Shown here piece after piece: positions 50,547 through 63,616 of a DNA stretch of 64,000 nucleotides. The notes beneath the pieces are model-generated. The model had not been told where the DNA came from, ran no database searches, and worked only from the letters and a program-made list of their open reading frames with translations. Both the position numbers and the translations under genes were made by a program. The stretch covers positions 81,261,001 through 81,325,000 of the forward strand of contig JAJNNQ010000075.1 of NCBI GenBank assembly GCA_027886175.1, in the 5' to 3' direction. Position 1 is the stretch's first letter. Each line of letters begins with the position of its first letter. Origin of the DNA: Phylloscopus collybita (Eukaryota; Chordata; Aves; Passeriformes; Phylloscopidae).

Positions 50547-53488
50547 AAAAAAAAGACCATGCATACTTAGTAACCTCAACCAAACAATTAAATATATATA
50601 CTCATATTTTTTTATGTTATTATATAGTCTGTAGCATATTCTACTAGTGCTAGAAAACATTTTCTTCTGAAAATAGATATTTCTTCATGAATCATAGCTG
50701 AGCTACAGTCCAAAATTAGTATTTTAGATGAAACAAAAAAACGTGTCATAAATACAAAAAAATGCCATGAAATCAATGTGCTAAAGCTAAAATATATAAG
50801 CCCCATTTAATATATATATTGCATTTCCTTTAAAAACTGTCATCTTTCATATCCATCAACAAGTCATACTGAGATGTAATATGTAGCAATAACTGGACAG
50901 TCTTGTCTCAGTGCATCATTCAGCCATTACATAGCTAAACAAAAAATAAGATAAGAAGTTTATTTTAAAGGATAAACAGATCATTAAAATGATCTAGTGA
51001 CAACTGTTAATCTTAAAACCACGTTTTTTCACTTAATATGGTGTTTTAAGTGTATCTCAAATTAATTTGAAGGAACAGAGTAGCATATGACAGACAGCAA
51101 TGCAATAATCCTGCGACTTTATTCACTAAAGGAGACTGCAATGAAGAAGGTTTCTCAATAACAAGTTATAGGAGAATTTCAAAAGAAATTCAATTACATG
51201 CAGTAATTCAAAATGAGTTATTCATTAAATTTAATTACTGGACTTGACTGAGACCCATTCATTTTTATATACATTGTACCCACATTTTTATATATTACCC
51301 TGTTAATGCTAAGCTGGTGAGAAGAAAAATTTGGTAAGTAAATCAGATGTTAGACAAGACTCATGGATAAGATAGCTAACAGAGAAACATCAGGAACATG
51401 ATCACACATTTAACAGATCACACAAAGGATCTGTTTCCAAGGCTCAGTGTCCTGTTCTGCATAAACAATGGGCATTTTCCACTGCCATGCATTGCCAGGC
51501 CAGAATCATCCCTTATACCAGAAGCATCCAAGTTATAGAACCAAGAGTATCTGCAAAAGTAGTATGCACACATATTTAGTTTTTTTTTTATTGTGATCTA
51601 CCATCCAGGGGTTAGGGATAACCACATACGCACAATGCTATGAATGAAAAAATAATTATTCCAATACCATTATGCTGTCTTTTCCTCCTGATGTACAGTT
51701 ACTCCCCATGCCTTTCAGTTGAGATTCTCTGGCTGCTTTTGGACTACCATGCTGTTTGCAGCCACTTCTGCACACTGGGGCCTGGAGGGATCATGCCAGG
51801 AGAGTGAAAAGTAATCAGACAACTTGTAACAGAAGTGAAAGGCCCCTCCACATAGTTATTTCAGACAGAAATTTCAGCTACAGCTCTTAGGAAAATTTCT
51901 TCTCATCTAAATAGGGAGACTAAGATAACTGACTAATTGTCTAAGATATTCATCTAAGTAACTCAAAACTCATAAATATAAATGTACTCTTCCTTTTTGT
52001 GCATCACAAAGTTTTGATGATGAGCCTGTTCCATAGTCAGGTGGTGATTTAAAGACATACCATTATATGCTGTCCTTGGGTACTTGCCTCTCACAGCAAG
52101 ATGTACAGCTATCTTTGTTTGACCTTCCCATTTACACTGCTTCCTTGATACACACTCTCCTCAGTACACCAGGTCTACACCATGCAAGTGGGTGATGGTC
52201 TTATTAGCTCTGACTGAGAGAACTGGGGGTACAGAAGTGTGGCAGTGCACTGAAGGAAACACCTGCTGAAAGGGATGCAGATCAGGACAGGCTGCTACTG
52301 CACTGGGCGGTACTTGACATTGAGACCAGAACCACATTAGCATCACCATGACATGGGAACTTGTGTGCTTCTATCAGCATCAGCTTTGAAACCTAGATAG
52401 CTCTCTAGTGCACAGGCAACCCCAGATCCTGCTCTCCTAAAACCCAGCTGACAGTCTGCTGCACGTGGGTGGACATGGACACGACTCAGGCATCCATTTA
52501 TAAACTTCCAGGCTTGTTCTCCAAGGCTGAAAGACAAGTGTCAAAAACTTCAGAAATCACTAACTGGAGCAAAACATTTTGTATAGGTGGATTTCAATTT
52601 TTTCTACCTGACAGCTGTGATGTTAGAGCCTAGTTTAATATATCACTGCAAAACAACTCATGTAATTTTCATTTTTGACTGCTCCAGTAAGTGAGTTTTG
52701 CATCAGCTTTTGGCACTGAAAGTGGGTTTGGATGACAAAGTAATGTCTGCAATGAAACATGTTTCCCTTCCAGTATGTCATTTTTTTTTATGGAATAAAA
52801 CCTTTGCTATCAGATGCTGAAGTGCTCCGTGTTTAAGGTAGCATTGCTGTAAGCAAGAGTGAATGGAAACATATGGAGAACAATTGAGTTATTCATAAGG
52901 TGCCACCACAACAAACTAAGCAGGCCACCTGCTGTTTCACTGCCTCAAGAGGTTTTTCTCTACAACTCATTCTAAAATAATTTGGTGGCAAGGCTGGCAC
53001 TGAAGTCAGATTATAAACTGGAAATTCAGCAAAAAGCTCACCAGGGTTGTGCAGGGGTGTTTGCTTACACACTTTCCTGTGTGTCTTTTTTGCATGCACG
53101 TTGCCTGCAAAATCCAGCAACACTGCATTGCTGCTTTATAGACATACAGCATGCAAAAATAAAACAATTCAGAAATTAGGGCTCCTACAGCAAATTTATC
53201 TATCACTTTGCAAATCCTGCAAATTTTACAATTAATGTTAGACAATAAAGCAGTAGAGTCAACAGGGAACAGAACATATCTAACAAGGACAGCAGTAATA
53301 GAGTGTGTTGCATTACATAGGACAGGTTCTTTCAGCATTTTCACCTAAGCTCCATGATCCAGGTATTATCATCCTCTGCCTTCTGTGGGCTAGCTTTGTC
53401 CTGTGCTTGCTTTTGGCCTGCTCAGTTGATGTAAGATATTTCCCGTTACCTGAGTCTCTTTGTGGATGGGCTAAGGACCCAGAGCAGA

Positions 53489-53632
53489 GAATAATTTAGG
53501 TTGGAAAATACCTCTAGTAAAGGCCAACCATTAACTTAGCACTACCAAGTCCAGCACTAAACCATGTCCCTGAATGCCAAATGGAAATGTGTTTTAAATA
53601 TCTCTGGGGATGGTGATTCAACCATTTCCCTG
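53489..53632 (-). mobile_element. CR1 LINE 3' fragment, antisense
   Basis: Plus-strand wording ATAATTTAGGTTGGAAAATACC, AACCATTAACTTAGCACTACC, AAGTCCAGCACTAAACCATG, TCCCTGAATGCCAA and TTTTAAATATCTCTGGGGATGG, then TGATTCAACCATTTCCCTG, follows the antisense CR1 tail closely ('aggttggaaaagacctc ... gttaacccagcactgccaagtcc ... aatacctccagggatggtgactccaccacttccctg'). About 145 bases remain. The similarity stops abruptly near 53632. The terminal octamers are reduced to one worn unit. Confidence 0.85.
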
Positions 53633-55149
53633 TGGATCTGACAGATTTTGGGGTTTCCTCATTCCCCCTCTACACTGTGCTGGTTTCCTCTAAGCTCTAA
53701 AATGCCAGGTCTGAACGTCTCTTCACAGGCTTCTAGATACATCACCTCAAATGGACACATATAGATAGAAAATCCTGCTCTATCATATGCACCAGTCCCT
53801 CAAAATTTAGCAGAGGCTTACAGACAGACTTAGGTCATGGTTTACCTTCAGACACAGTTCACTAAGGTGCCAAGGTATTCAGCAGTTTTAGGCTTTTGTG
53901 CAAGTGTATTGTTTAATGGAGCCCTTGGTCCTTCATGGTGAATTTAAGACCTGAGCATAAAAGACATGTCAGCAACTCTAGGGTGACCTGCCATATTTTT
54001 AACCACTCCAATGAAGTCAGCCTCTTCTCTGCTTCCTCAGCTACTCTTTATCCCCACTGATCCTGTCACCCCCATGGCAAAAACGTGCTCCTCACACCAC
54101 ACACATCTCCTACCTCTTGAATGCTTCCTTGTCTTTCACTTCCCATCTCTTCCTCCAAGAACCTGCTCCTCATTCTTATTTATTCTCCCCAGCTTCTCTG
54201 CTGCTTAGGAACTTGTAAAAGAAGGGGAAAAATGAAGTGGATTAAGTGTATGTAAGAGCAGTTGTCTCTGCTTTCAAGCTGTGCCAAAGCTGCAGTCCTG
54301 TCCCACTCAGCATGGACAGCCTAGAGAGAAACAGGCTTTTGGAGGGGGGGAAATTAGCTGCTAAATTCTATCAAATCTGCAGGAAGCACACAAACTGCAG
54401 GCTTCAAAAGAGTTCAAACAGAGCAATGGTGTGACTGAACTCCTAACTAGTGTACTGTAAGGGTATTTTTCATCTTAATTGTTATCAACCTATAGGATAA
54501 CACTGCTGTGTTCACAGCTGTACTATTCAGGCTGCCCAAATCATCCAAATCCAACCCCCAAACCCTCCCTTATTTATTCTGGAATGTGTAGTGTTGTTCT
54601 GGGTGGTTATCACTGTCCAAGGAAATGTTTTATTTTCTGCTGTGTGTTGTATTTTTCAGCTCTTTAGCCGGACTATTACAGTCTCATGCTGGGCTGTCAA
54701 AACAACTCAATCTATGCTGACTAGCTAGAGAGAAACATATAGTTTCCAGCCAGTGCTTCCAGAGTAGCAGTTCAAATAGGGAAGCATCAGGGACAGTGAT
54801 CTGAATATCAGAGGATCACCACAATTAGAAGCTTTAAAAAAAGACTTCTATGGGTAATAAATTATTCATAGCTTCAAACTATCTTAGATAATTAAAATTG
54901 CCTGCTTTCAGCAGATATGCCATCTACTACAACGCTCCCCCCTCCTCACAGATCTGATTGACACTATCTCTTTCAGATACTGTATCCACTCCGTGTTTAT
55001 AGGTTTGACAGGTGCTCCACACATACCCTGTGCTGTATTATTCACTTGTGCGTGTCTGTGCATGCATGCACATAAAAACTCTTACAAGGGAAATCTGCTA
55101 TTGTGCAAGGAGGCTGACAGCAAGTATGCTAAAATACAACAGCTTAGGC
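53633..55149. other. Gene-free unique sequence
   Basis: Contains a pyrimidine-rich stretch at about 54015-54205. No repeat or gene identified. Confidence 0.55.
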
Positions 55150-55253
55150 TTAACCTAATATACCATAGGAACAGCCTATCATGTACATAAAAACCCAGAG
55201 AAGCCAGGGTGAAAGGAATAAATAACAAATGCTATGATGGGAAGAAAGGCAAG
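55150..55253. repeat. Diverged direct repeat, copy A
   Basis: This segment aligns by eye with 56493-56599 over its full length, with about three quarters of positions identical. The best part is the phrase AATAAATAACAAA followed by TGCTATGATG. The pair lies in the same orientation 1.34 kb apart. The family is unknown to me. Confidence 0.7.
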
Positions 55254-56492
55254 TGAAATCCTCTGTTCCATGAAGAAGCTGACACCAGCATGTTACAATA
55301 CCTACTGACAGTAACATGAAGCTGGATTTCCTCATCGAGGCGATGGCAACTTGCAGTGAGATTTGGCTTGATGTTCCTTGAAGGCTGTTGAAGTATACAT
55401 ACAGTGGTTTTGGTTTTTCCTCCATTCTCTTTTCAAAGCAGTCACGGAAGACATATTCTTTGGAAATGACTGTGTGCCAAGGGTGACAATACTGTAGTAC
55501 ATTGGTCCTCAGCAATTTAAGGCATCATTTACTAACCCATGAAAATGGAGGGAGAGAATATATTTATCCAAATCATGGTCCTGAACTTTTGACTTGAGGA
55601 AATTTTTTTTAAATTAGGAACACTTTTCAATTCCTAAGAGAAGTACAGCAATTTCACTTTGGAAGACTGAAACTTTCCTACAGTTAAGAAGCAGTGAAAT
55701 ATTTTAATATCATTCTATACTTTGCAACCTTCCAGACTCATACTACTTCCATTCTTAAGCATCTATAAAAAGAGAGGCTCTACAATAAAACTAAATCACT
55801 GCATATAACCTAAAAGAAGCATTGGTTAAAATGTGTAGGTTATGAGGTGTTTTCAGACAGAAATAAATCATAATTAAATTAAATTACATGTTTACATGAA
55901 CTAAAATTACCATTTACACCATATATGCTGTTCTTCCTGACTTTCAAACAGCTTGTGAAGGGGGGATTGTTTTTAATTTACTGTATTATTTCTAACTGAA
56001 GTAAACCTCTTCCATTTGTGACTTATTAGCTTATCCTGGATCTCATACAATACAATATGAGGATGTGATAGCTCTAAAATAGTAATTTATTCCCCTTTGT
56101 TGACATGTTCAAGCAGTTCAAGCAGGGTGCAAACAAAAAACTCAAAAAAGACAAAATAGAGCATGATTTTCAAAAACTGGGATGCATTCAATGTCTATAA
56201 ACTTCTTCCTTAATTATGGTCTTTTTTTTTTTTTTTTTTTTTTTTTTTCCTCAAAGAGGAAAAAGACTCCTAAGGTTATGAATAGGCTCTACTTCTTATT
56301 TGTATTTTTTTCACTTCTTCCCACTGTAAGTGAATGGAAAAAAAGGAAAAAATACTCTTAATTAAAAAGAGCAAGGGGCATTGCAAACTACTTTCCAACA
56401 CAATAGAAAGAAAACCCAAACTAGATAAAGTATGGTTTTGACAAAAATAAGTTAAATCAACGAACTAGTAGAGAGAAGCAGGGATGTTGGAT
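55254..56492. other. Gene-free sequence between repeat copies
   Basis: AT-rich with a 27-base T run at 56222-56248. A 121-codon minus-strand frame (55150-55515) has no recognised domain. Confidence 0.55.
56222..56248. repeat. 27-base T homopolymer
   Basis: Perfect run of 27 T. No flanking direct repeat noticed. Confidence 0.95.
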
Positions 56493-56599
56493 TTAACTTA
56501 AGTAGCCACAGGCACAACACATCAAATATATGAAAGCCTATAGCAGCCAGGGACCAGGAAATAAATAACAAAATGCTATGATGAGGAGAAAGAGACAAG
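56493..56599. repeat. Diverged direct repeat, copy B
   Basis: Second member of the pair with 55150-55253. Both minus strands encode a hydrophobic stretch around a His-His-Ser-Ile motif in overlapping open frames (55150-55515 and 56452-56766), but reading-frame conservation is not clear because small indels separate the copies. Confidence 0.7.
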
Positions 56600-59500
56600 C
56601 TATTTTCTTTGTACTTGAATACAGGACTGGAGAACTGAATTTGAATATTAGACTGGGTATTGCCTACTCGATTGATGTCAAGGCTATGTGTTATCCAGTA
56701 TAACCAGAAATCGTCTCTCCTTAATAGAATAAAAACAAAAGTCCTCATGCAAGTACAATAGTACATCTGAGATTCCTGGTCATTGTGTGAGGTTTAACAT
56801 TGGTAAGTGGGTCCTCTCCGTTTTTTAATGCAGGAAATCAAAAACAGTGAGAAGAACATCCTTTGAAAAAAAGTGAAAGGTTACACCAAAAGGAACCTAG
56901 AGATGCCACAAGATGAGCACTGCTGTTCTGCTAATCTGAGCTGTTTGTGTGACAACACTGAGTTTCAGAAATATTACAAAATTATCTACTATAATTCATA
57001 CTTCTGTAAGTTAAGGTCATGTTTGGTCTCTGTTCCCAGGGGTGCTAACAGACAGCTTTCAATGTATTCAAATTATGGACCAGATCATTAAGTCACTGGA
57101 CTGACCCTTTCTTGTTATTGGTATAGAACTCATCTTGGAGATTTTCTGCATGGCTGTATGGATTGTCTGAATTTATGTAGACCTCAGCAGTTCAAATTTG
57201 GAATGTAATGCAAGCAATTCAACAAGCAGTACCTGTAACTTATTGGCATGGGAAAATGTTCATCTTTCATTGTATTATTTTGAAACATTTCACCACATAA
57301 CACACTGTATATGTCTCACCTGCAAATTAAAGTCCATTATTTGCATGTTGAGAAATGGAGGCACAACTAACATTTCACAGGTCTTAAAACAAAAACTATT
57401 TACTTGGATGTATTCAGCCTATTTTCAATATAATTTTCTGCTCTGAGCTAGGAAAATTATATAAAATAGGCTGAAATACACTTAATGCCATCCTTTACCC
57501 CACCATCCTTCCCCAAGGCAAAATCAATTAGAAACTACTTCTTTACCATCAAACATTTGTCTTATCTGCCTCTTAAAGACCATCAGTGAAGATCTGACCC
57601 TGCATCCAGATTTTTTTCCCATGCTTTATTATCCTGACCATTTACAAGCTTTGACTGATACATAATTTTATTCTCTCTTGCTGAAAACACTGGGCACTGG
57701 GAACAGTTTATTCCTTTTCTGTTTATGTCCTTTTTCATATCATTGTCTTGTTTTTGTGTCTTGTGTCTTATAAGCATGTGCTTTCCATCCCAGTCCTTCC
57801 TTCTTTTGACTGAACTACTCCCACAGGTTCTGACCTTGATCACACAACATGCCCTTCAGTTTCTGGAGTCTCTCACACTGGACCACCTCTCTTTGCCAGT
57901 ACACTATCCAAAACTGAACACCATATGTTAGTCTGAGATATTTTCTCTGATGAGGCAATATTCTAACATAGGTGACTATATAATCTATTTAAGTTCTCTC
58001 TGCCCCCCCACCCCACCTCCTCACTATTTATTATCTTTCCACTCCTTAACAGTATAAAATGGATAACAAGAGGTGCAATTACATAATATGATGTTCCATC
58101 AGTGTAGCAGACATAAGCAACAGGAAATATTAAAAAAAAAATCTTCTGATTTCCTTTCCCAACACAGTCAAGCTTCTAAAAAAGGTTGAAGGGGAAGCAG
58201 ACCAAGGGATAGAACACAACTCCTCGTCACAAGGCCAGACAAAAGCAAAATGAGACAATGCAGAAGAATGACAGCAAGAGTGCTTTTCCAGGTGCTACAG
58301 TTGTGTGTGCACTGATGGGCTTGCTCTCCTTGAAGAGCCTTTTGATGCATCTGTGTGTGAGTTCTCCACAGGTCCAGTAGCTTTGGCGTAACCAGAGGGA
58401 ACAGACATGCAGACAAAAAATGGAAACAGAGCAAACCATGGGCAGGAGTCTCTCTGACAGGAGAGGAGAGGAACGGTGGGGAGCCTGCCATTCAGCAGGA
58501 AAAAAAATGACTAATTTCCCAGAAATCAAAGAAGGCAACAGCCAGAAAAACTGAGAGATCTTTTAAAGCAGGAGAGTCTAGAAAGCTCTTTCCAAAATTC
58601 CCTGGACAGCTCTAGTTCAGTGTTGGCACTAAGGAAAGGCCACCACTCTCCCCAGGACAAGGCTCTAACCCTGTAGCAATCCCTTTTCAACAGCCAAATA
58701 ACTGCGCAGACCTCACACCCCCCGGAGGTGTGTAAGAGCCACTGAAAAATGGCTACATCAGAGGCCCAGTTAAAAAGAGGATGAAATGAGCTTTCTTACA
58801 GTGCCATAAAGGTTTAGCAAAGATAAGAGCTAGTAGAAGCCTGCTATGAACTAGCTTCTAGCCTGCTTGATTCCTTGTGCTGTCATGACTGAGTTCAATG
58901 AAGCCAGGCAGAGCTCAGTCCAGGGAAGAATTTGGCCCCCAATGCCTCCCTTGAACTTTTTGTTCCAGCCTTCAGGACTCCTACCTGGCTGTGTCTGCAC
59001 AGCCAGAAGAGAAAATCTATCCCTAAAGAAGAGAAGAGAAAAAATAAAGTAGAATCCGATACAAAAATGACAAAGTAAGCAAGTATTACATGTTTTAGGT
59101 AATCCTTTTGTTAGACATGATAAAAAACAAAATGAAAAATCTGTAATTTCCACTTGTTGAGGAAGCCTGTTGGGCTGGTATATGGATCTATGGGCAACAA
59201 ACTCTCTCCTTTGCAAACTACTGGCCTTTATTTTTCCAACCTTGTGAAAAAGTTAACAGAGAGGAGACTGTTCTGGTGAAATTTGTGGAAAACAAGCAAA
59301 TACCTTCCAGACACACTGTCTATGAAGCACCAAGCTTTAATATTACTGCAACATGGGAATTTGCATGTTTGTGGAATTTGTGGCTCAAAAACCCCCTCCA
59401 TCTACATTGTCTCACTCATCCATTGAAACCTGTAGTCTGAGAACTTGTTTAGACTGCAGTGAGCTGGGCAGCTGAAATGAGAATGCACTAAATGGAATAA

Positions 59501-62500
59501 ATAATACACAAGGTGCCCTCTGTTGTGGGAATATTAAAAACAACTGTTTTCCTCTGACATCCTGCTAAGCAATGTTATCATGAGAACACCTCTAACCAAG
59601 GAGTTTCACAGATTAGAATCTGGGCTTTTTAAACATTGTGAGCACCCACAGCCTATTTCCTCAGCCAGGGTAAATCCTGGGTGTTCATGAACTCTCTAAC
59701 CAGAGTTGAGTTGTTGAGCCATCCTCCACGTCTCTCAAGAGCAGCACATTAGCCTGAGGGCCAGAAAGACGAAAATGCTCTTAGATACACAAGGCTAATA
59801 TTATTTGCAGAAAGCCCAAACTAGACCATACGAAAAACGCTTAATAAAAAGCAACTCTGATAGGTGCAAGTCTCAGGCACAAATTCTGGTAAGGAGAAAA
59901 TCCTGACCAAAATGACTGCTTGTGCAAAACTGTAAGCAGAATATCACAAGCTGAGTTGAAGCCCTTGTGAAACTGTGGCAACCTGTTTTATTCATCTCTC
60001 TTTCTCAGATGGCAAATATGTTGCTAATTATGTACTGGACTGCACAGCATCCTAGTGAGCAGGAAACTCAGTTTTCTGACAGCTGCTACTGCACTTTTAT
60101 GAGATCTTGATCCTTTAGAAGATACTGTGCTGTCTCAGACAGTTATATTAAAACCTTTTTCTCTGAGAACAAAATCTGAAAAAGAGGAATGAGTTGGGCA
60201 TTTGGGTTCTTCTCCTCTAACAGATTTCTGAAAACCATAGGGCTTTCAAGTAAACAACCCCAATAGTTATCTTTTCTCAAAAAGGCATATGGTCTCAGAG
60301 AATAAAGGTTCACTCTGTCCTTTCTTGATGGGGGTCATGTTTGCAAAGTGCTTTTGCATTATGTTTAAGGGTAGATTGCAAAGCAAACAGAGCAATTATC
60401 CTATCAGCTGGGAGACAAAAACAGATGAGGACACAAGGCAGGGAGTGGGTATAATAATCATGAGGATTTTGGCAAGTGTAACCACACAAATGCTGGTGGA
60501 AAAACTGGGCAACTTTACATATCCTAAGAATATTTTTCTAGGGGAAAGAGAGAAAATAGGTAAAAGTTGTACCCAAACTTGGGATAGGCAGAACTATTTG
60601 CAGATTTCTCAATCCATCCATGAAGAAAAATGAGGCACATAGGAGGAAGAATGCCTATTTGGAGGATCAAGATAAAAAGGACTTTATAAAATCTAAGACT
60701 GAAGAAAGTTGTTAGACTCTTCACCTCCTTAAATTGTTATTCTTTTTCCTGTAAGAGCATGTAACACTACCACAACTCCACTGTAACTTGAAAGCAACTC
60801 AAATAAGAATGAAATCTCTCAAAGCAGTATCTGACTTTAAATGAGTTCACAAAAGCAACTGAATATATCCATGAATACCCTCTTTACAGGTTTTTAAACC
60901 CATCACTACATAAAAAATACTCCAATGTCAAAAGCCAATTAGCAGTCTTATAATCTTGTTTGTTTAGATTCAAAGGTAAAACAGTGAAAGTTGGGCACAC
61001 ACATTTCACTTAATTCTTTTATTTTTGAGTGAATTGTACTTCTTAATTTCAGTTTTACACATGCAAACCATGTATTTCATAGAGAATTTTGCCTCAGAAT
61101 CATACAAAATTTTCTCTTAGAAAACTCAGTTAAAATGATCCTTTGGGGTTTGAAGCCATTTATCCTTCAACCTCACCCTTTATAAAACCAAGACCTAGAA
61201 TAGTCACAGCTTAGTTATAATAATATCAAGCTAATGATAATGGCTTTTAACTCATAACCAGCACATAAATTAAGCAGTTTCAGGGCTGTTAATTTTTTTT
61301 GTTGTTGTTTCTTTCAGTCAAAATTCATCTCCATCTCTTAGCTTTCCAGAGTTACATTCTCATTGTGAGAATTCAGGCGATTATTCAGAAAGTTTCTCTC
61401 ATCATTAGCAACAAGAAGTTAGTAATTAAAGTCAAAATACATCTTTTAATATTCAGGGAACAGGAAGAATACAAAAATAACAAAACTAAAAAGAGAAAAA
61501 ATTACCACTGAAAATACACTTGGGCGTAGAATAGCAGAAGAGAAGCCAATGAAACACTGCCACCACAACATGACACAAAAAGCACAAAATGCAAGGAATA
61601 TCAAAATCTCTTTAACCTATATCTGCAACAGGGTCTGTTTCCAGTGAAGCTTCAGTTTAACAAATGGCATAAAATTAGCCCTTGTTTGTACAGTATGTTG
61701 ACCAGGTGCTGCTTTCTCACTTGACGGACAACAACCATAAAAATAACACGTTCCTGATAGTGCTGGAGAATTTGTTGGAGTGTGGAGCACTAAACACTCG
61801 AATTAATAAAGTTGATGACAAAACAAGTGTTTCCAATTATCAGGATGTCCATGAGTCAAATGCAGAGATTCAATACCAAGACATACATTGCCACTTTTCT
61901 TAATAATATCTCAACTCTGCTCCCTAAAATCAGATGCCCACGTGCATTTGGCTTGGTATAAAACAAGGACTAGAATATGCCTTTGAAACTGGTACAGTGG
62001 CTGCCTTCAGAATGCTGGCCAGACACCTGAAGGTCCTTTCCAACTCTTTAGAATGGGGTGTGACGGACATTCTTAAAAGCTCAGAGCTGTAGCCTTCTAG
62101 ACACACTCCCAAGAACTGCCAACGTCACACCAGACTGGAGTGCCGCAAAAAGCCTGTTGAAAAATTCTTGGAATTATTTTTTGGAGTCAGCTGCAGACTT
62201 CGTGTGCTGTCTTGGACAATGTGGATATTTATCCTGCTTAGGTGTTAAAGCCAGGGAAACTGAGAGCCCAGTTTAGAAGGTCAAAGGAGCTCCAAGAACC
62301 TATTTCAGCCCCTACCATGAGAAGCCGTCTCCTAATTTGGGGCCGTTTGAGTTCTAGTAAAATGCCTCCAATAGCACCAAGGAGGAAGAGTGAACACATA
62401 CTTTAATTTCACTTTGCCTCCATCTCTCACCTCTAGAATAGGAATCAGTGTGTTTTCCTACCTTACCAAGACTGGTGGAAATGGAAGCACTTTACATGGA

Positions 62501-63582
62501 AATGAAATCAGATATGTCTTTTCTGGGGAGAAGATAAGGGCCTTGAATAGTTAGTATTTTTAAATAAAAGCATATCATTTGAAAACTTAATTATTTTGGT
62601 AGTGGAAAATGCTTATTATACAATTCTAATTAAAAGAAAACAATTTTCATTATCTTTTGTAACTATACCACATTTATGAGAAAGTCAGCAGTAGCAGTGG
62701 GTTATGCACTTTTAAGCAATTAAATTTCCTACTTGTCTGATTTTGTTAGACTAATCAATTATACCAGGAATTTAATAAAGTGGACAGTTAAAGGAATTTA
62801 ATCTATTCTCTCTAGAACAAACAAGATTAACAAGATAAGGTTCTGATTTGAGAAAAATATTTAAGAGATAAGCTAAATTAGAAAGTGAAAAAGCTTGTGA
62901 TTCCCAAGCAATCACATAAATGAAGGAAATAATAATAAAAAAATAAAACCACAAAAAACCACAAACAAACAAAAAAGCACCCCAAAGGTTAACAGGCAAT
63001 ATAAGAGTAATTTCTTTCCTCATAAAATAATTAACCTTTGGAAAAGGCTTCCTGTCAACACATAGGCTTTTACTGTGCCATTTAAGGAACTAGGCACATT
63101 CCTGAAAAATGAACAATAGGGAACTTAAATAAGTCTTTGAAAATAAAGCATCTTGGACACAGTCATTTCCTGTGAAAGAGGTTCTTTGCAGTGTAGAAAT
63201 CAAACAATTCTCTCCATCTCTTGACAGGGAAAACAACCTTAAAATGTATTTTATAAGTAGGGGGAAAGATGAAGCAATTTATTTTAAGTCTCTTCTTTAT
63301 GTATCCTTTCGTGGTTGGTTTAATTCCAGGACTACGAATTTCCACTAGATGGATTTGCTCGTTAAATATATGCAGGTCTGAACACCAAAGTTAAATGGAT
63401 GAAATATTTCAACAATCACTGGCTCCCTTCATATGAGTTGTCCTGTCAAAGTATTATTTTGTGAAGAATACTTGTATATTCTTGTTATTATAATTCTCAT
63501 TTTTAATGAAATAATGAGAGAAACTCCTACTTTCAAAGCATATTACAAAGATCAATATCTCATTCTTACTGAAAATAAATAA
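56600..63582. other. Gene-free unique sequence
   Basis: AT-rich with a C-rich tract near 57992-58020 and a weak CR1-like phrase at 62019-62055. Frames up to about 121 codons carry no recognised domain. A 114-codon plus-strand frame at 60289-60633 was inspected and not identified. Confidence 0.55.
62019..62055 (+). mobile_element. Possible CR1 3'-end remnant, sense
   Basis: CCAGACACCTGAAGGTCCTT followed by TCCAACTCTTTAGAATGG resembles the CR1 3' end 'gatgacctgaaggtcccttccaacc...agaat'. Only about 37 bases are similar. Confidence 0.35.
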
Positions 63583-63616
63583 GACTTAGGTGCCTAACTC
63601 CCTTGGAATCCTCTGA
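63583..63616 (+). repeat. Possible palindromic repeat arm
   Basis: GACTTAGGTGCCTAACTCCC followed by TTGGAATCC matches the left arm of a second palindromic repeat type known in sauropsids ('acttaggtgcctaactcccattgaa'). The right arm is missing. Confidence 0.45.

Larger units (their letters stand above)
48809..53488. other. Gene-free unique sequence
   Basis: Unique sequence with a C-rich tract at 49427-49459 and a 38-base A run at 50507-50544. No gene or other repeat recognised. Confidence 0.6.

Noticed and set aside
60289..60633. 114-codon plus-strand frame considered as a retroelement remnant
   Set aside because: No gag, protease or polymerase motif is visible and no repeat boundaries surround it.
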